Counted from the stretch's first letter, positions 1 through 11,301 are shown. The stretch: DNA of 64,000 nt from Rhytidiadelphus loreus (GCA_947034895.1 OX344763.1:2606501-2670500); one strand, 5' to 3'. A program made the numbers and translations. Notes: a model not told the origin generated them from the letters alone.

Positions 1-85
1 CAAAATTTGCAAATTTTATCATGTGTGGCAAATTAAAAATTTCAGTGTTTTCTCTCAGGGATGAGCGAGGGGTCAGTTCACCCCG
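1..85. repeat. Right end of a GGGGTGAACTGACC-type MITE, cut by the window edge
   Basis: The stretch ends in GATGAGCGAGGGGTCAGTTCACCCC, which matches the right terminus of the complete copy at 9682-9908. The preceding AT-rich part (AAATTTTATCATGTGTG...) also matches that copy. The left end lies outside the window. It has no coding capacity. Confidence 0.6.
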
Positions 86-94
86 GCTAGTAAT

Positions 95-1211
95 AAGGTA
101 GGTGGCTCAAAAAGCGACACTTTAAGGGCTGTTAGGACTTTTGATGTGTTTAAGAGGCACAAAAATATTTTCCCTTATTTTTCACTTGAAGAAGAATTGA
201 TGCGGAATCTAACACAAGTGGTTTCATATTTTTTGGAGCATTTATGAATTACTTATGAATTTCCAAAGAATTCTGCCATAGGTACCTATTTGTGATCCTA
301 GGCCTTGCAAAACCCACACACTCGTGGTCTGAAAAAAGATATGGTGTGACCAAAAACAAGCAGTGAAGCATTGAAAAAGTAATACTTAAGGCTCCTAAAT
401 GTGACCTTTACTAAACTGAAGCCCTGAACGCCCCAAGGAACCAATATACTTTTACGTCCAATTCAAAGTGTTGTAACTTTTGCATACAATTTCCAAATTT
501 AATAAAACTTGTTGGAAATTTTACTCTCTCTATTCTAGTTTGTGTGATAAAATTTTCAGATCAATTCAACTTTTACTGATTTTTTGGGAGCCAATCGAAG
601 TTCACAAGTTCAATTTGAGTTAACCAAAATGCATTTGGGGGCTGCAGCTTTGGGGGTTTCTATCTCCTTCATTCTAAGTTTGTTTTCAGTAAAATTTGTT
701 GGGTTATGTTCTCCTTGAAGTCTAATTATTGTGGTAAGATTTTCACGTCAATTCAAGTTGTTTTGAATGTTTGAGAGCAGTTTGAAGTTCTAAATCCCAA
801 CATTCTTCAATCACACTAAACTTCGGCGGCTTATAACTTCTTCATACAAGGTCCGTTTTCAATATTTTTTGTTGGAAAAGTTGCGCCTACTAGTCTAGTT
901 TGTGCAGCTAAAATTTCATATCAATCCAAGAATTAATGAGTGACTGAGAGTCATTTTAGTAAAAGGATGTTGAACCGTAAATGTGTTTCTTGCAAAAATG
1001 AAGTGGACACTTGTCTTGTATCCACTCTTAGTTCAAAATCGACACACCTTGGCTCTTATTACACCATATCTAAAGTATAAACCAACATCTAACAAACCTC
1101 ATTAAGCTCTCACATCATTCAAAGTCCATTCCACAAACGCTTAGTGTCCATTTCAAAGCCTCTTGTAGGGATGGTTCCAAGAAGCGGATCGCAATTCGAG
1201 CCACCTACCTT
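95..1211. mobile_element. TA-flanked foldback element, mariner/Stowaway-like, 1.1 kb
   Basis: The left end reads TA-AGGTAGGTGGCTC and the right end is its reverse complement, GAGCCACCTACCT-TA, so a ~14-bp terminal inverted repeat is flanked by TA on both sides. That is the target duplication expected of the Tc1/mariner group. The interior is AT-rich and non-coding. A segment near 165-300 recurs, diverged, near 6445-6570, 43990-44110 and 59860-59960. No transposase frame is visible, so it is non-autonomous if it is an element. Boundaries are seen in the sequence; the superfamily is inferred from the TA flank. Confidence 0.5.
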
Positions 1212-1406
1212 AGGCCACTTTGTGAGTTGGACGGTAGGGGCAGTGGCATGAAGTGGCTATGAGTTTTGCAGCATTTCATGAAGGTAAATAATGATCTTGG
1301 ATTAGAAATGTGTGGAGTGTGGACAGAATAAAATGGAGGGCAGAGACAAGAATGAAGAAGCACGGACTATTGAGTGAGGTGAACAGTCAACCCAAGCAAA
1401 TGGAAT

Positions 1407-1734
1407 AAGGTAGGAGGTTCTAAAAACTCACAAGCTCTAAAACTGCCCACCTCTTGAAATGTACACTATTTGTACATGTTGCTTTTTCGTAGCCTTCATT
1501 GATGTACAAACAGGTGGGCGATTTTTGAGCCCTATGCTAATTCAATTTCAAAATTTCATAACTAATCCCACAAAGCTCCCAAAAATATGAAACAACTTGG
1601 ATTAGATGCCAATTCCACTTATCTTTCAAGGAAAATTTACTGAAAAATATTTCAAGAAGTTTTACCTCCCCAAAATTCAATTCCAAAATTCAATTCCAGC
1701 TCTTTAGGTGGTCAATTTATGGACCTACTACCTT
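1407..1734. mobile_element. TA-flanked MITE of the AGGTAGGAGG family
   Basis: The left end TA-AGGTAGGAGGTTC pairs with the right end (reverse complement TA-AGGTAGTAGGTCC). An inner foldback is formed by GCCCACCTCTTGAAATGTAC and the later GTACAAACAGGTGGGCG. The same ends and inner foldback recur at 59798-60122, so this is a family and not a chance palindrome. It has no coding potential. Confidence 0.5.
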
Positions 1735-1896
1735 ACAATTGAAATTTGATTCAAGAGAGTCCGAAATTGGAAAATACAGAGTTTGCATTCATTGCATGTA
1801 CCCAATTGCACAAAGCTAAGGTATGGTGTACCCAAAGGCCATGCATAGCAGTAATTTTTTTGGGGGTTATCGTACAAATGGTTACGTGGCCTTTCT

Positions 1897-3190
1897 TTAA
1901 CCCCTAAATGCCCTGAGGCACCAAGTTTTGGTGTCAACAATACTTTGAGGTTAAATAAAACCTAACCAAGTTGCTATTTTTAGTAGTTTATCATTTTTTT
2001 AAATTATTTGTAAAGTTTAGTTTTAGCATCAAAAATCCAATTTAAAAAATGATTGATTAAGATTATTTTTTCTATTCAAGATTTTGTGCAAAGGTGTCCA
2101 TTGCAATCTTGACTTTCTATAGTGTTGAAGGCTCTTGGAAATGAGCCTCAAATACACTAGATCTTGGAGAAAAAATCACATTAGAAGTTCATTTAAAAAA
2201 ATTGTAGAGTAGATTTTGAGAAACCATAAATTGATTGGGGTTTTGCATGTGGCCCCTTATCCTCATATTCTTTTGGTGACCAATGTTTTAGATTTGACAT
2301 GTGAGAAGAGGATTGAAAGACTTCAAATCATTTTCATAGTTCTAACACCCTCATGATTAAACATTATAATCTTTCAATCCATAAGTGATATTATTGTGTT
2401 TTATTTTCCTATGTAATTGGGTGATCGCATACTATGGTCACCCCCTTGCCAAAGATACAAACTAGTAAAAACTAGTACAAAATGTATAAATATTGGTACA
2501 AAATGTACCAAAATTCATTCAAAATGTTTTTGAATTGATACTAAATGGAGCCAAAATGACATTTATATCAAAATTCAAAGTTGGCCCATCTCAATCAAAA
2601 GGTTTTTTGATAAAAAATGTACACTTAAAAGTCAAAATTTAGCCCTTGTACTAGAATCACATATTTACAAGGATATTTTCTAATAAAGTTTTTCAAACCT
2701 TAATTAAGTGCTAAGGCATTGTTATTGAACATTAGAACATTGAACTTATCTCTTTGAATTGCAAAAATGCCCCCCTGAACTTGACACAATAATTACAACA
2801 ATGCTAAAGCTGAATCTGTAATAGTACAAACATTTAATGTTTGTACTCTATACATTAAATTAATAAATGAAAGTCACTTTTTTTTTGTGCAATTTTCAAT
2901 ATACACAAGATGTAACTATGTAAGACTTCGCTTCATTTTTCTTTTTAACAAAAACTGACAAAAACTATATGAAAATTGACTCCAAACTTTCATCCTATGC
3001 AAAAATTCTGTCATGACCACGATTTTGGATAACCATAGTGTGCTTTTACTCAATCCCTAACATGTATAGTTTGAATTTTTATGGTTACAATTCAAAAAAA
3101 ATTGATACAACTTATCAAAATGTTGACTTTTTGTTCAATTTAGAGCTAAATCCTAAAAGCTCAAAAAGGCCTTGAGCATTTAGGGGTTAA
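1897..3190. mobile_element. TTAA-flanked foldback element, 1.29 kb
   Basis: Left end TTAA-CCCCTAAATGCCCTGAGGC; right end, reverse-complemented, TTAA-CCCCTAAATGCTCAAGGCC. The terminal inverted repeats are therefore about 14 bp and sit inside a TTAA on each side. The interior is AT-rich and without a usable reading frame. Five further intact elements with the same end structure lie at 49808, 52679, 55121, 56801 and 57596. TTAA duplication with CCY...RGG ends is the hallmark of piggyBac-type elements, but no transposase is present, so the assignment is inference. Confidence 0.5.
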
Positions 3191-4816
3191 GAAGGTTTTG
3201 AGTTTTGTGGCTCCTTCATTTCAAGGGTTTGAATTGAAGGAGGCCAATTTTGAGTATGTGATTTTTTTTATGCAATTTTTGTATGTGCTAGCTCTACAAG
3301 ATGGATGAAATGAGGTTTTGGAAACATCAATAGTGTGGAGGGCCATCATTACAATTTGGCATTTTTCAACACATTTACCCTCAGTCTTTTTTTTTCTATA
3401 GGCTTGAAGTTACCCATTTTTTTTTTGAGGAAATTGGGCATTTAATTGCCAAATTTTTTTGATGAATAGTGTTGCACAATAGAAAACTTAACAAACCACA
3501 GAAGGTAACAACAATCAAAATACACAAGAATGATCAAATATCAATTACAAGAAGAGTTTAAGCATATTAAAGGAGAGAGATAGTTCTCTCTTATGGAGGT
3601 TGCTAATGCACTGGACGGGAGGCATTTGACCAGGTGATGGCAGACTCGCAGAGCAATGTGAAGCAGGATGAGGTTCGAATGCAACGATTTCAGGAATGGT
3701 TGCTCATAAATCGTTGTCTTTCTGACTCGGAGTCCAATTCAGTGGTTGTGAATGGTACATTTCGGAATCAGACTCTGAGCACTACAGTTTTCTTGATTGA
3801 TTGAAAATTGAAATACAAAAATTCTAATTTTTGACCAATGTCTTCATCATCTCTCCTGTTTTATCATTTATTTTTGTCAAATTGAGGAAGTGGAATCATA
3901 TTTCCAAGTATGATGCATAACTGTATGAAGCATTATGGACCGTATGATGCATGATCATCTCAAGGGCTTGAAATTCGCCATCTCACTCCTTGCAATAGAA
4001 TTAATAAGGAACACAATCGTCCATTGATGTCTTCTTTGTGCTCACACTAGCGATGTTGCAGGTGTGTCTGTCTGCTATTGGGTCTGCTTCTAGGGTTTCG
4101 AGTTTTTTTGCTTGTTGGTGTGATTGGCTGGATTGTGGCGACTACAATTGCAACAACGTGGGTCGAAGCTGAAAGTTCTAATTTTTATGTGTAAATGTCT
4201 GGTTCTACATGACACGAACTGATCTAGATGGTTAGCACTCCGAAGACTGTAAGGTAGGGTCCAGATTTCAATGTTTTCCCATTTTCCTATCTAAGTTCTT
4301 TACAGCACTAATTCGTATGTGTGAATGTGAGGCTGTACATTCTGATCAATACTCGAACTGGGCCGCTCCATTCAATGATATCACGCAGAAGTATTTATCA
4401 AGACAGTCGTTTTGTTGTGCAGATTTGAATATTTCAAATTTCCTAATCACGTCCCATTGATCATGTTCAATTACCATTTGATGGAAGTCCCGTGGATTGG
4501 AATGGAATGAAGCTGCAGGTATTAAAATGGGTATGGTGAACAACGTCAGAGTGTAAGAATCGTCAATCAACCTCGCTTCGCTATTCGTTCATATAGTGCT
4601 AATGACCACGGACAGCCTTCACTGAAACGGACAACGAAGTGATGGGATTGCAGTTGAATGGATAACATCTCCATTTGATGTTATCGCTCTTCACTGTTGA
4701 AGTGGTGTCACTCATCGTAATCGGTAATGGTACCTGGATGCAGGCGAAATGGACAACTACCGGAGAAGTGATGGGATAGCAGTTCGGACACCTCCGACCT
4801 ATTCACAAACGCCTAT
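3191..4816. other. Intergenic DNA, no gene recognised
   Basis: This is AT-rich sequence with poly-T runs around 3240-3460 and a more balanced composition from about 3600. Short frames on both strands show no recognisable domain. The part after 4000 may hold remnants of the calmodulin-like gene copy next to it, but I could not read further EF-hand codons there. Confidence 0.4.
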
Positions 4817-5131
4817 TTATCTACGTCTTTCAATGATCCACAATCCCACCAGCACACGATGAAGCTCTTCTGCGGAGATGAATCCATTGCGATCGACATC
4901 GAACACACGAAAAGCAGACAACCACTCGTCGGAAGCACTGGAAGATTGCGAACATCAAAGCCCGCATTCCAGTTGCATCACTCTTGTGTTCAACTGAATG
5001 AATTCGTAAAAGTCCAAGCAGCCGTCGCCATTCACGTCCACGTCGTGCATTAGAGTCTCTAGGTCTGGGATACCTGTGGAGATTTCGTAGTTTGAGTGGC
5101 TCGTCCAGTTTGCCTCCATTAGCAAATCCAT
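4817..5131 (-). pseudogene. Calmodulin-like EF-hand protein, truncated pseudogene
   Basis: Reading the minus strand from the ATG at 5131 gives a continuous frame broken by one stop. Before the stop there is an EF-hand with calcium loop DVDVNGDGCLDFYEF. Codons 5131-4958 are open, then TGA at 4957-4955. The same frame continues with AFRVFDVDRNGFISAEELHR, a second EF-hand with loop DVDRNGFISAEE, and ends at TAA (4819-4817). Plant calmodulin-like proteins usually have four EF-hands in about 150-200 residues. Here only two remain, equivalent to the second and third, and the first and last are missing. The loop residues at positions 1, 3, 5 and 12 are intact, so decay is recent or was late. The internal TGA could be a CGA codon changed by C-to-T deamination (inference). 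In life such proteins sense calcium in the cytosol or nucleus; this copy is not expected to make a working protein. Confidence 0.75.
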
Positions 5132-5639
5132 GCCATGGAAGACAAACCCTTAAATTCACTCAAAATTCTCCCAGGCCTCGCCAAAAGCTCCCCCGACAAG
5201 CTAATGAACCTGACTTCCAAATCTGACAAACGTGAAGTATTATTAGATGATAGTGAAATCTAAAAGCGAACCGTAAGCCCATAATTCTTCCACTTTGAAC
5301 TCCTTCTCAGCAAAGTGTCGCGAAGTGCCGCAGCAATTTCTAGCGTTATTCGGATGATAATTGAATGGATGACAAATCGGAGAGTGGAAAGTTCAAAAAT
5401 TGGAGGTGCCCTCGTTCCACACGTACCCCGGGTTCGACCGCGGGTGAGCCGCACTTTTGAATGTGTTACAATGCATGGTCCTTTTGGTACACCCTACTAA
5501 AACAGGATTACCGTATCTCTACCCTTGGGAATTCTGAATACTGTACAGAGCTTGATGGTGTTCCCAGCAGCTTCTGTGCCTGTGGTAGTAATGGGCGGGG
5601 TGGATTGACGGCCAGGGTGAATTGACCCCCTCAGAGGCA
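5132..5639. other. Flank of the EF-hand relic, no gene supported
   Basis: The composition is close to balanced, unlike the AT-rich surroundings, so this may be former 5' sequence of the calmodulin-like gene. No third EF-hand can be read on either strand. At 5597-5630 there are GGGGTGGATTGAC- and GGGTGAATTGACC-like words that resemble termini of the MITE family at 9682. Confidence 0.35.
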
Positions 5640-5939
5640 CTCTCCATTGGCCTCCTGGACGTCCAGGCGCTAGAGGCTCCGGATGTCCAGGTCGGAGGGC
5701 GACCCAGGGTGCCATTGCGCCTGGATTCGCGGCCCTGTAGCCCAATAAATTTCAAAACCAACAGATGGCAGATTCTCTACGGTCGCACTTAATCTCGGAA
5801 AAGTAAGCCTCTAGGTCTGTCATTGCCAACTTCGCGGCCTGGAGGCTGGACCTCCGGCCGGACGTCCAAGCAGTTCAGGTTTCCCGATGGAGCCCCCCCG
5901 GACCCCTCCGATCCTGAAGGTCCAGGGGCTAATGGAGAG
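5640..5939. repeat. GC-rich foldback element (CATTRG-ended family)
   Basis: The left end CTCTCCATTGGCCTCCTGGA pairs with the right end, whose reverse complement begins CTCTCCATTAGCCCCTGGA. The interior is strikingly GC-rich for this window, with repeated GGACGTCCAGG-like words. Similar elements ending in CATTAG with GC-rich outer parts occur at 10742, 25876, 47505 and 54245. Frames within it are shadows of GC-rich repeats and match no family. Confidence 0.5.
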
Positions 5940-6150
5940 GGGCCCTCATTACCCCTCCAGTGCAAACCCTGGAATTTTTTATTTGCAAGGCTTAATTCTT
6001 TTTTGAAATTCTGAATTCATATTTGCAATCAGAGGCCCCAAATTACTCTAGGGACATGCAATAATTACCAAAAAATTGGCATAACATAGGGGCCTTTTTT
6101 TTCAAACCAAAGTTGACCGGGGCAATGAGGGGGGCAATTCTCCTTGCGCT

Positions 6151-6357
6151 GGATTGACCCCCTCGCTTGGCCCTACAGGCAAACCCTGGAATTATTTATT
6201 TTTTGCACATGAATTTTTTTGCAAACTTTTAATTCATTTTTGCGATCAGAAATCCCAAATTAGTCAAGTGAGGTCAAAAATATACCCGAGAATGGCCCAA
6301 AATAGGGTTTTTTTTTTACATGCACCCTTGGTAAGGCCGAGCGAGGGGGTCAATCCA
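6151..6357. mobile_element. MITE, GGRTTGACCCCCTCGCT family
   Basis: The left end GGATTGACCCCCTCGCTTGG and the right end (reverse complement GGATTGACCCCCTCGCTCGG) form a near-perfect ~22-bp inverted repeat around about 160 bp of AT-rich filler. It is related to the copies at 1-85 and 9682-9908, which have GGGGTGAACTGACC ends. It is non-coding. Confidence 0.6.
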
Positions 6358-6370
6358 CCCCGATCGGTAG

Positions 6371-7143
6371 TATGGTAATCTACTCTTAAAGCGCCCATTT
6401 AAGAGCTGGTCGGCCTTGCCAATGGTTCCTAGATGCACGAAATTATTTTTCCTTATTTCTCACTCGAAGATAAATTGATGTGGAATCTAACCCAAGTGGT
6501 TTCATATTTTTTGGAGCATTTTTTAATTACTTATGGATTTCTAAAGAATTCTGCCATAGGTAACTATTTTTTTTATCATAGACCTTACAAAATCCTCACA
6601 TGTGGAGTCTGAAAAAATATATGGCTTCACCAAAAAAGGCATTGTGGCATGCAAAAAGTAATAGACAAAGTTCTAAAATACGACTTTTACTGAACTTAAC
6701 TTTTGAAGGGCCAAGTCCTCTTTTTTTGACAAAAATCACTTGAAATTGCCATTTCGGTTGCCTTCATCCAAGGAAAAAGAAAATTAAAATTAAAAATCTA
6801 ACCGTAGGATCTTGTACTATACTTGGATGAGATCATGTGATAAAAATTTCATGAAGTTTGACCATACAGATTGGAAGATACTAGCATTCAAAGTTGTAGG
6901 GGAAAAGCTTTTTTGAATTCAAGTAAACATTTTAGAAATGGATCCACCTTCACTCTTATTCCATCCACTAGCAAAATATAAAAGAACATTTGACAAATAC
7001 TTAACCGCTCTGATAACATTGACAAAACATTGACAAAACATTCAATGCTTACGACATATCCATTTTCCAACCTCTTAATGTCCATTTCAAACCCTGGCTA
7101 TGGATGGTCTTAAGAACGAGGTCAGAATTACAGCACACTACCA
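6371..7143. mobile_element. Diverged TA-flanked foldback element
   Basis: The left end TA-TGGTAATCTACTC and right end (reverse complement TA-TGGTAGTGTGCTG) are weakly inverted and TA-flanked. Interior segments match parts of the element at 95-1211 (near 165-300) and, around 6710-6900, parts of the TTAA element at 49808. It therefore looks like an old mosaic. The boundaries are less certain than for the other copies. Confidence 0.35.
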
Positions 7144-7239
7144 TAATGAGGTGCCAGCTGACAAAAGCCAGCAACCCGGATGGCGCTCCACCAACTGAAG
7201 CAAAATGTAACTGTAGTCACTTGATTTTTTCTTTTTCTT

Positions 7240-9373
7240 GACAATTCGTCTTTGGTAGTGTAAATAGGACAAATTGTCAATTTAAACTCCTACTGTTGGT
7301 ACAATATAAACGATTTGTCTTTACAAAGCAGGTTTGGAACGATGTGATGAATTTTGCCGGTAGTGTTACAGATATGAATAGTTGTCTTCTACAGTGTATA
7401 TAGCAAAGACAATTCGTCATTTTCTTGGCCCAGTTTTTATCTTTCTAAGTCTTGAACAAATTGTCGTGTACTTATAATCTTTGCAATCAAATTGTAATTT
7501 CTGACTATTTGCCGATTTTTGTCTGTTGTGTGTTATTTGTTTATATCCAGTGATTGGATATTTTTATTCAGCTTGGGAGTTTGCCAAGCTGCGGGCCGTG
7601 ACACCAGTGATTGGGTCACACTATATGACAATTTGTCAAGCTGTTATTGCGATCCAGTGATTGGACGCAATTGTGTTTAGAGTAATTGTGCGTGTGGATA
7701 GTTGTTTGAAAATATTCAGGGTTAAATTGTATTTGTTGCTCTGTGTGTGTGTGTGTAATTAAAATACATCGGAGACAAATTGACTTGGTATCGTTAAGTT
7801 GTTTAACGTGTGTTGTAATTGTTTGTACAACCAACTTGCTGTGACTATGAGTGTATGCAATTACCGAGACAAATTGTCAGCATTATAGTTTCGGCAGTTT
7901 GTTGTAGTTACGATAACAGTTGGAGACAATTTGTCTGAGTATGCTGTGAGTGTGTAAAGACAATTTGTTAAGTTAACTGGGTATCATTGTAAAGGCAAAT
8001 TGACTGCGTTATTAGTAGTAAGGATCGAGACAAATTGTTTTTACAATTACGGCGATGGGAAGCCTACGGATCGATGGAAAGAGAAAGACAAATTGTCATC
8101 GGTGATCACGGTTGCTGCCAAGAAACGGAGTACAAATCAAGAAAGTCCAGTTGACGCGGAGTTCAGATTGTTCGACAAACAATTTGACCATTCTCCAGCG
8201 ATACAGATAAGTACAGAAATTCTACAAGTTGTAATTGTGATAATTTATTTGGATAATTGTGTTGAAGTCTTTTGCTGCCTACAATAGAGTTGTTCATGGG
8301 ATAAGTTTCGAATGTTGAATATGGAAATTAATTCTATCAAGTAGATTTATTGAACAATGAAAGAATTGATATGGAAGTCTGAATAGAAATTGCCAAAGTG
8401 TGAGATAGTGTACAGACAAATTGTCTAAGAACTATACAGTCACATTATCATCAATTGAAATGCATTGAATAATCAAGTTGTTATTCGGATAGGTTATGTC
8501 GGAAAGGAAAACTGGACTTTGAATCCAGGTAAGACAAATTGTCGTGAACTTCTGTTTATTGATTTCATATTGTTTTGAAATTATTTGTATGCTTTTAAGT
8601 ATAATTGATTGATATGGAAAAGACAATTTGTCATGGCGTATGAACTGTTTTGAATTAATTCAATTTCTGAAAGGAAAATTATTAATTTAGAGATTGCTGG
8701 AAAGACAAATTGTTCCGACTCTTGGTATTCAAACCGCACCTGGTTGACCTTTAAATTGACAAATTGTCTTTGATTACAAAAGGATACCAGGCCGTGAGAC
8801 AATTTGCCTTTGTAGTTTTCTCTTTATTATTGACAAATGGACTGATTAAACCGGTTACTGTGAGACAATTTGTCATGATCCGGGACTGAACTGAGTGAAT
8901 AGTGAGGGTCAATTTGTCAAAGTATTCAATGTGATTAACGATAATTTGTCCTATTTGTTTGTTGTAAGTAAAATTGAAATGTGTATTGCGTATAATAGAT
9001 GAATGGATAGTTTTGAAATTCAAATAAGCTTATGATATTAATAGTAGAAATTGGAATAGACATTGAAATATATTGTGATGATGTGTTAGATAGTATTGCC
9101 TTGTGTTGTTGTTATGATTGTAAATGTAATGCATCACACACTCATGCCCTTGCATTTAGTTAAAGACAATTTGTCGTAGGACTGAGACGGATCTCCTACT
9201 CATGATAATTTAGTAATTAGGCTAAATAAGTAGTGACTGCCGGACAATTTGTCTCTCACGATAAAAGATCACTTTAATTAATGAACATATATCTCTATAC
9301 GTATCTATATGTTATTTGCACTTAAAGGTTTAGATCATGCATGACAATTTGTCGTCTACCTTGACAATTTGTC
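7240..9373. repeat. Island of dispersed GACAAWTTGTC palindromes
   Basis: Exact copies of the 11-bp palindrome GACAA-W-TTGTC start at 7268, 7627, 7868, 7925, 8087, 8415, 8533, 8622, 8758, 8864, 9165, 9243, 9343 and 9363. One-base variants occur at about 7240, 7408, 7455, 7960, 8704, 8798, 8909 and elsewhere. The sequence between sites is mostly unique and AT-rich, with a T/G bias on the plus strand, and the spacing is irregular (20 to about 360 bp). It is therefore not a simple tandem array. The motif is essentially absent elsewhere in the window. A 96-codon frame at 8000-8287 lies inside but shows no known domain. Such clusters are typical of protein-binding site arrays (subterminal transposase sites or regulatory islands); the function is inference. 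Confidence 0.8.
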
Positions 9374-9681
9374 GGAAATACCCCTAGAACACTAGTCCAA
9401 GACTGGGACTGCATTCATGCGTCCAATAACATTATTAACGGACTGCTAACGAAATTGATTCTTAGGAATAAGAGTGAAATCTATGCATTTTCCCTTTGTT
9501 TGTGTATTTTTATAGCATTTACCCCTAAAACCCACCTCATTCTAGAAAACAAGTGACCTCAGCCACAATACATTAGACTATTTGATCATTCCCTAGAATT
9601 AGAACCCCTATACTGTATCCCTGGGTTTTGGGTTGAAGCAAAAACCTAGTTTACAGTAACTTAGCACTATCCCTTCAGGTT

Positions 9682-9908
9682 GGGGTGAACTGACCCCCTC
9701 GCTCATCCCTCCAAGTTAGTCCAGGGGTGCAAGTAAAAAAAAGACCCCCTATTTTGTGCCCAAAAAATGTATGCTCTACATCTCTCCCAGCTAATTTGGG
9801 GCCTCTTATTGTAAATATGAATTCAAAAATTGCAAATTTTATCATGTGTGAGAAATAAAAAATTTCAAGGTTTTCTTTGGGGAATGAGCGAGGCAGTCAG
9901 TTCACCCC
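9682..9908. mobile_element. MITE with GGGGTGAACTGACC inverted ends, 227 bp
   Basis: The left end GGGGTGAACTGACCCCCTCG and right end (reverse complement GGGGTGAACTGACTGCCTCG) form a ~28-bp inverted repeat. The 170-bp core includes a cytosine-rich word GACCCCCTATTTTGTGCCC and an AT-rich part shared with 1-85. A degenerate relative lies at about 11310-11520. It is non-coding; the superfamily is not determined because no clear target duplication is visible. Confidence 0.65.
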
Positions 9909-10741
9909 GGCCTGTCTTCATACATTGCCGAAGCAGTGCACTGAGCGGGAGGAGCAGCCACACTGTAGCGAAGGTGAAGAGGAGGTGAACAGTGGTCTCG
10001 TTGCTGAAATGCTTGGTGAAGAGCTTCAGGAAATTATTTGCTAGGTGTTTCGTGACGTCTGCTGCAAAATTGAGATTTTCTTCTATGGTGGCATCAGCCT
10101 AAGAGCATGCCTACCCGTCATGCAAAACGGATGACTTGTCCTTGGGTGACTTGCAAAAATGTCCCACCTGTCTTGCAAAATGGATGAGCTTGTTAAGAGG
10201 TTGGGCAAAAAGCCTTGGGTGGCTTGCAAAATGGAGGATTTTGCAAGTCAAAGCGTGGCTTGCAAATTGGCTTGCGAACCACATGAGACAAGAGCACCGG
10301 CACTTTCCCCCAAAGTATGGACCTTTAGTGCTATAGCCCATTGGTTCACCTTGCAAAGCGGTTCAAATTTGGAAACTTCCCGTCTTGTAAAGTGCGATTA
10401 TAGTATGCAATGGGTGGGGCGGTTTGGCTTGCAAATTGGATGGCCCCGGATTTTGCAAGCCAAACCACCTTGCATTTTGCAAGACGGGTGGTGAGAGCAT
10501 CCCCACCCGTCTTGCAAAATGGATGACTGATGGGGAGGAAGCTCCATATCTGCCCCACCTGTCTTGCAAAACGGATGACCGGGGGAGTTTAGTGGCTGGC
10601 AAATCTTGAGAAACTGGAAAATGTTGAGATTTTGCAGGTTGCAAGCTGGAAGTCGGAGCGGCCTGCATAACAACAAGCGAGAAGCTCGACCACCTTTCCG
10701 CAATTTTTGGTGCCGAATGGTTTTACTTGCTTTCGCATTTT

Positions 10742-11032
10742 CATTAGATGGGATTCAGCCATTGGGGAGGGTTGTGAGTTCCCCAACCAAAATCCGCCGA
10801 AACCCGCCGAAACCTGCCTGTACTGATCTGGCCAAGTGACTGCTAGATCAGATTTTTTGAAAAAATAAAAATAAAAATTTAACCTTGTTTTTCATTTTAA
10901 GAACTTAAACATTTTTATTTTTATTTTTTGAAGAAAAAAAATTTTTGACACCCGGGTTCGATGGGGGCCAGGGGAACGGAGCTGGGAACGGGCCTAAAAC
11001 GGCCCTCCAGCCCCCCCGAATCCCATCTAATG
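10742..11032. mobile_element. CATTAGATG-ended MITE inserted in the composite element
   Basis: The left end CATTAGATGGGATTC is matched by the right end GAATCCCATCTAATG, a perfect 15-bp inverted repeat. The outer parts are GC-rich (GGGAACGGGCC words) and the centre is a long A/T run. The same ends and GGGCCGTTTCGGGCC-like outer sequence occur at 25876-26175. It splits the 10495-11301 element, so it is the younger insertion. Confidence 0.65.
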
Positions 11033-11045
11033 TCACTGCAGCATT

Positions 11046-11190
11046 GATATTTTTATACTCTTGTACGTGTTTGTTACCATGTTTGTTACCATGTTCCACC
11101 TCTTAACAGCTTTTGCATTTTTCACCGCAGCGTAGATATTTTTATACTCTTGTACATGTTTGTTACCATGTTCCACCTTTTAACAGGCTG
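11046..11190. repeat. 89-bp direct duplication
   Basis: GATATTTTTATACTCTTGTA starts at 11046 and again at 11135, each followed by TGTTTGTTACCATGTTCCACC and AACAG. The 89-bp period and high similarity indicate a tandem duplication within the surrounding element. Confidence 0.6.
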
Positions 11191-11301
11191 CAGGTGGGGC
11201 GCAACTCACCACCCGGCTTGCAAAGCAGATGGTTCTGCAAAATGCAGGCCAAATCACCACCCGCTTTTTGCAAGACGGGTGGTGGTGCTCTGATGCTCTT
11301 A

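Larger units (their letters stand above)
10100..11301. mobile_element. Composite GAGCATC-ended element with internal TTGCAAAACGG repeats
   Basis: The outer left end reads TAAGAGCATGCCTACCCGTC and the right end is inverted: GACGGGTGGTGGTGCTCTGATGCTCTTA. The junction GAGAGCATCCCCACCCGTC at 10493-10511 is an internal copy of the terminus. The structure therefore looks like two related elements joined end to end (10100-10494 and 10495-11301). Variants of the word TCTTGCAAAACGGATGA occur about ten times in both orientations in the first 600 bp and the last 100 bp. GAGCATCYCCA-type ends with TAA/TTA flanks are common among plant PIF/Harbinger MITEs, so that is the likeliest group. Many short frames here are repeat shadows. 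Confidence 0.6.

Noticed and set aside
4830..5159. 109-codon Arg-rich frame on the minus strand
   Set aside because: It overlaps the EF-hand relic in another frame and is its shadow; the EF-hand frame explains the codon pattern better.
10159..10703. Several 70-111-codon Cys/His/Trp-containing frames
   Set aside because: They come from repeated TTGCAAAACGG words of a MITE and change frame between copies; no zinc-binding spacing is kept.
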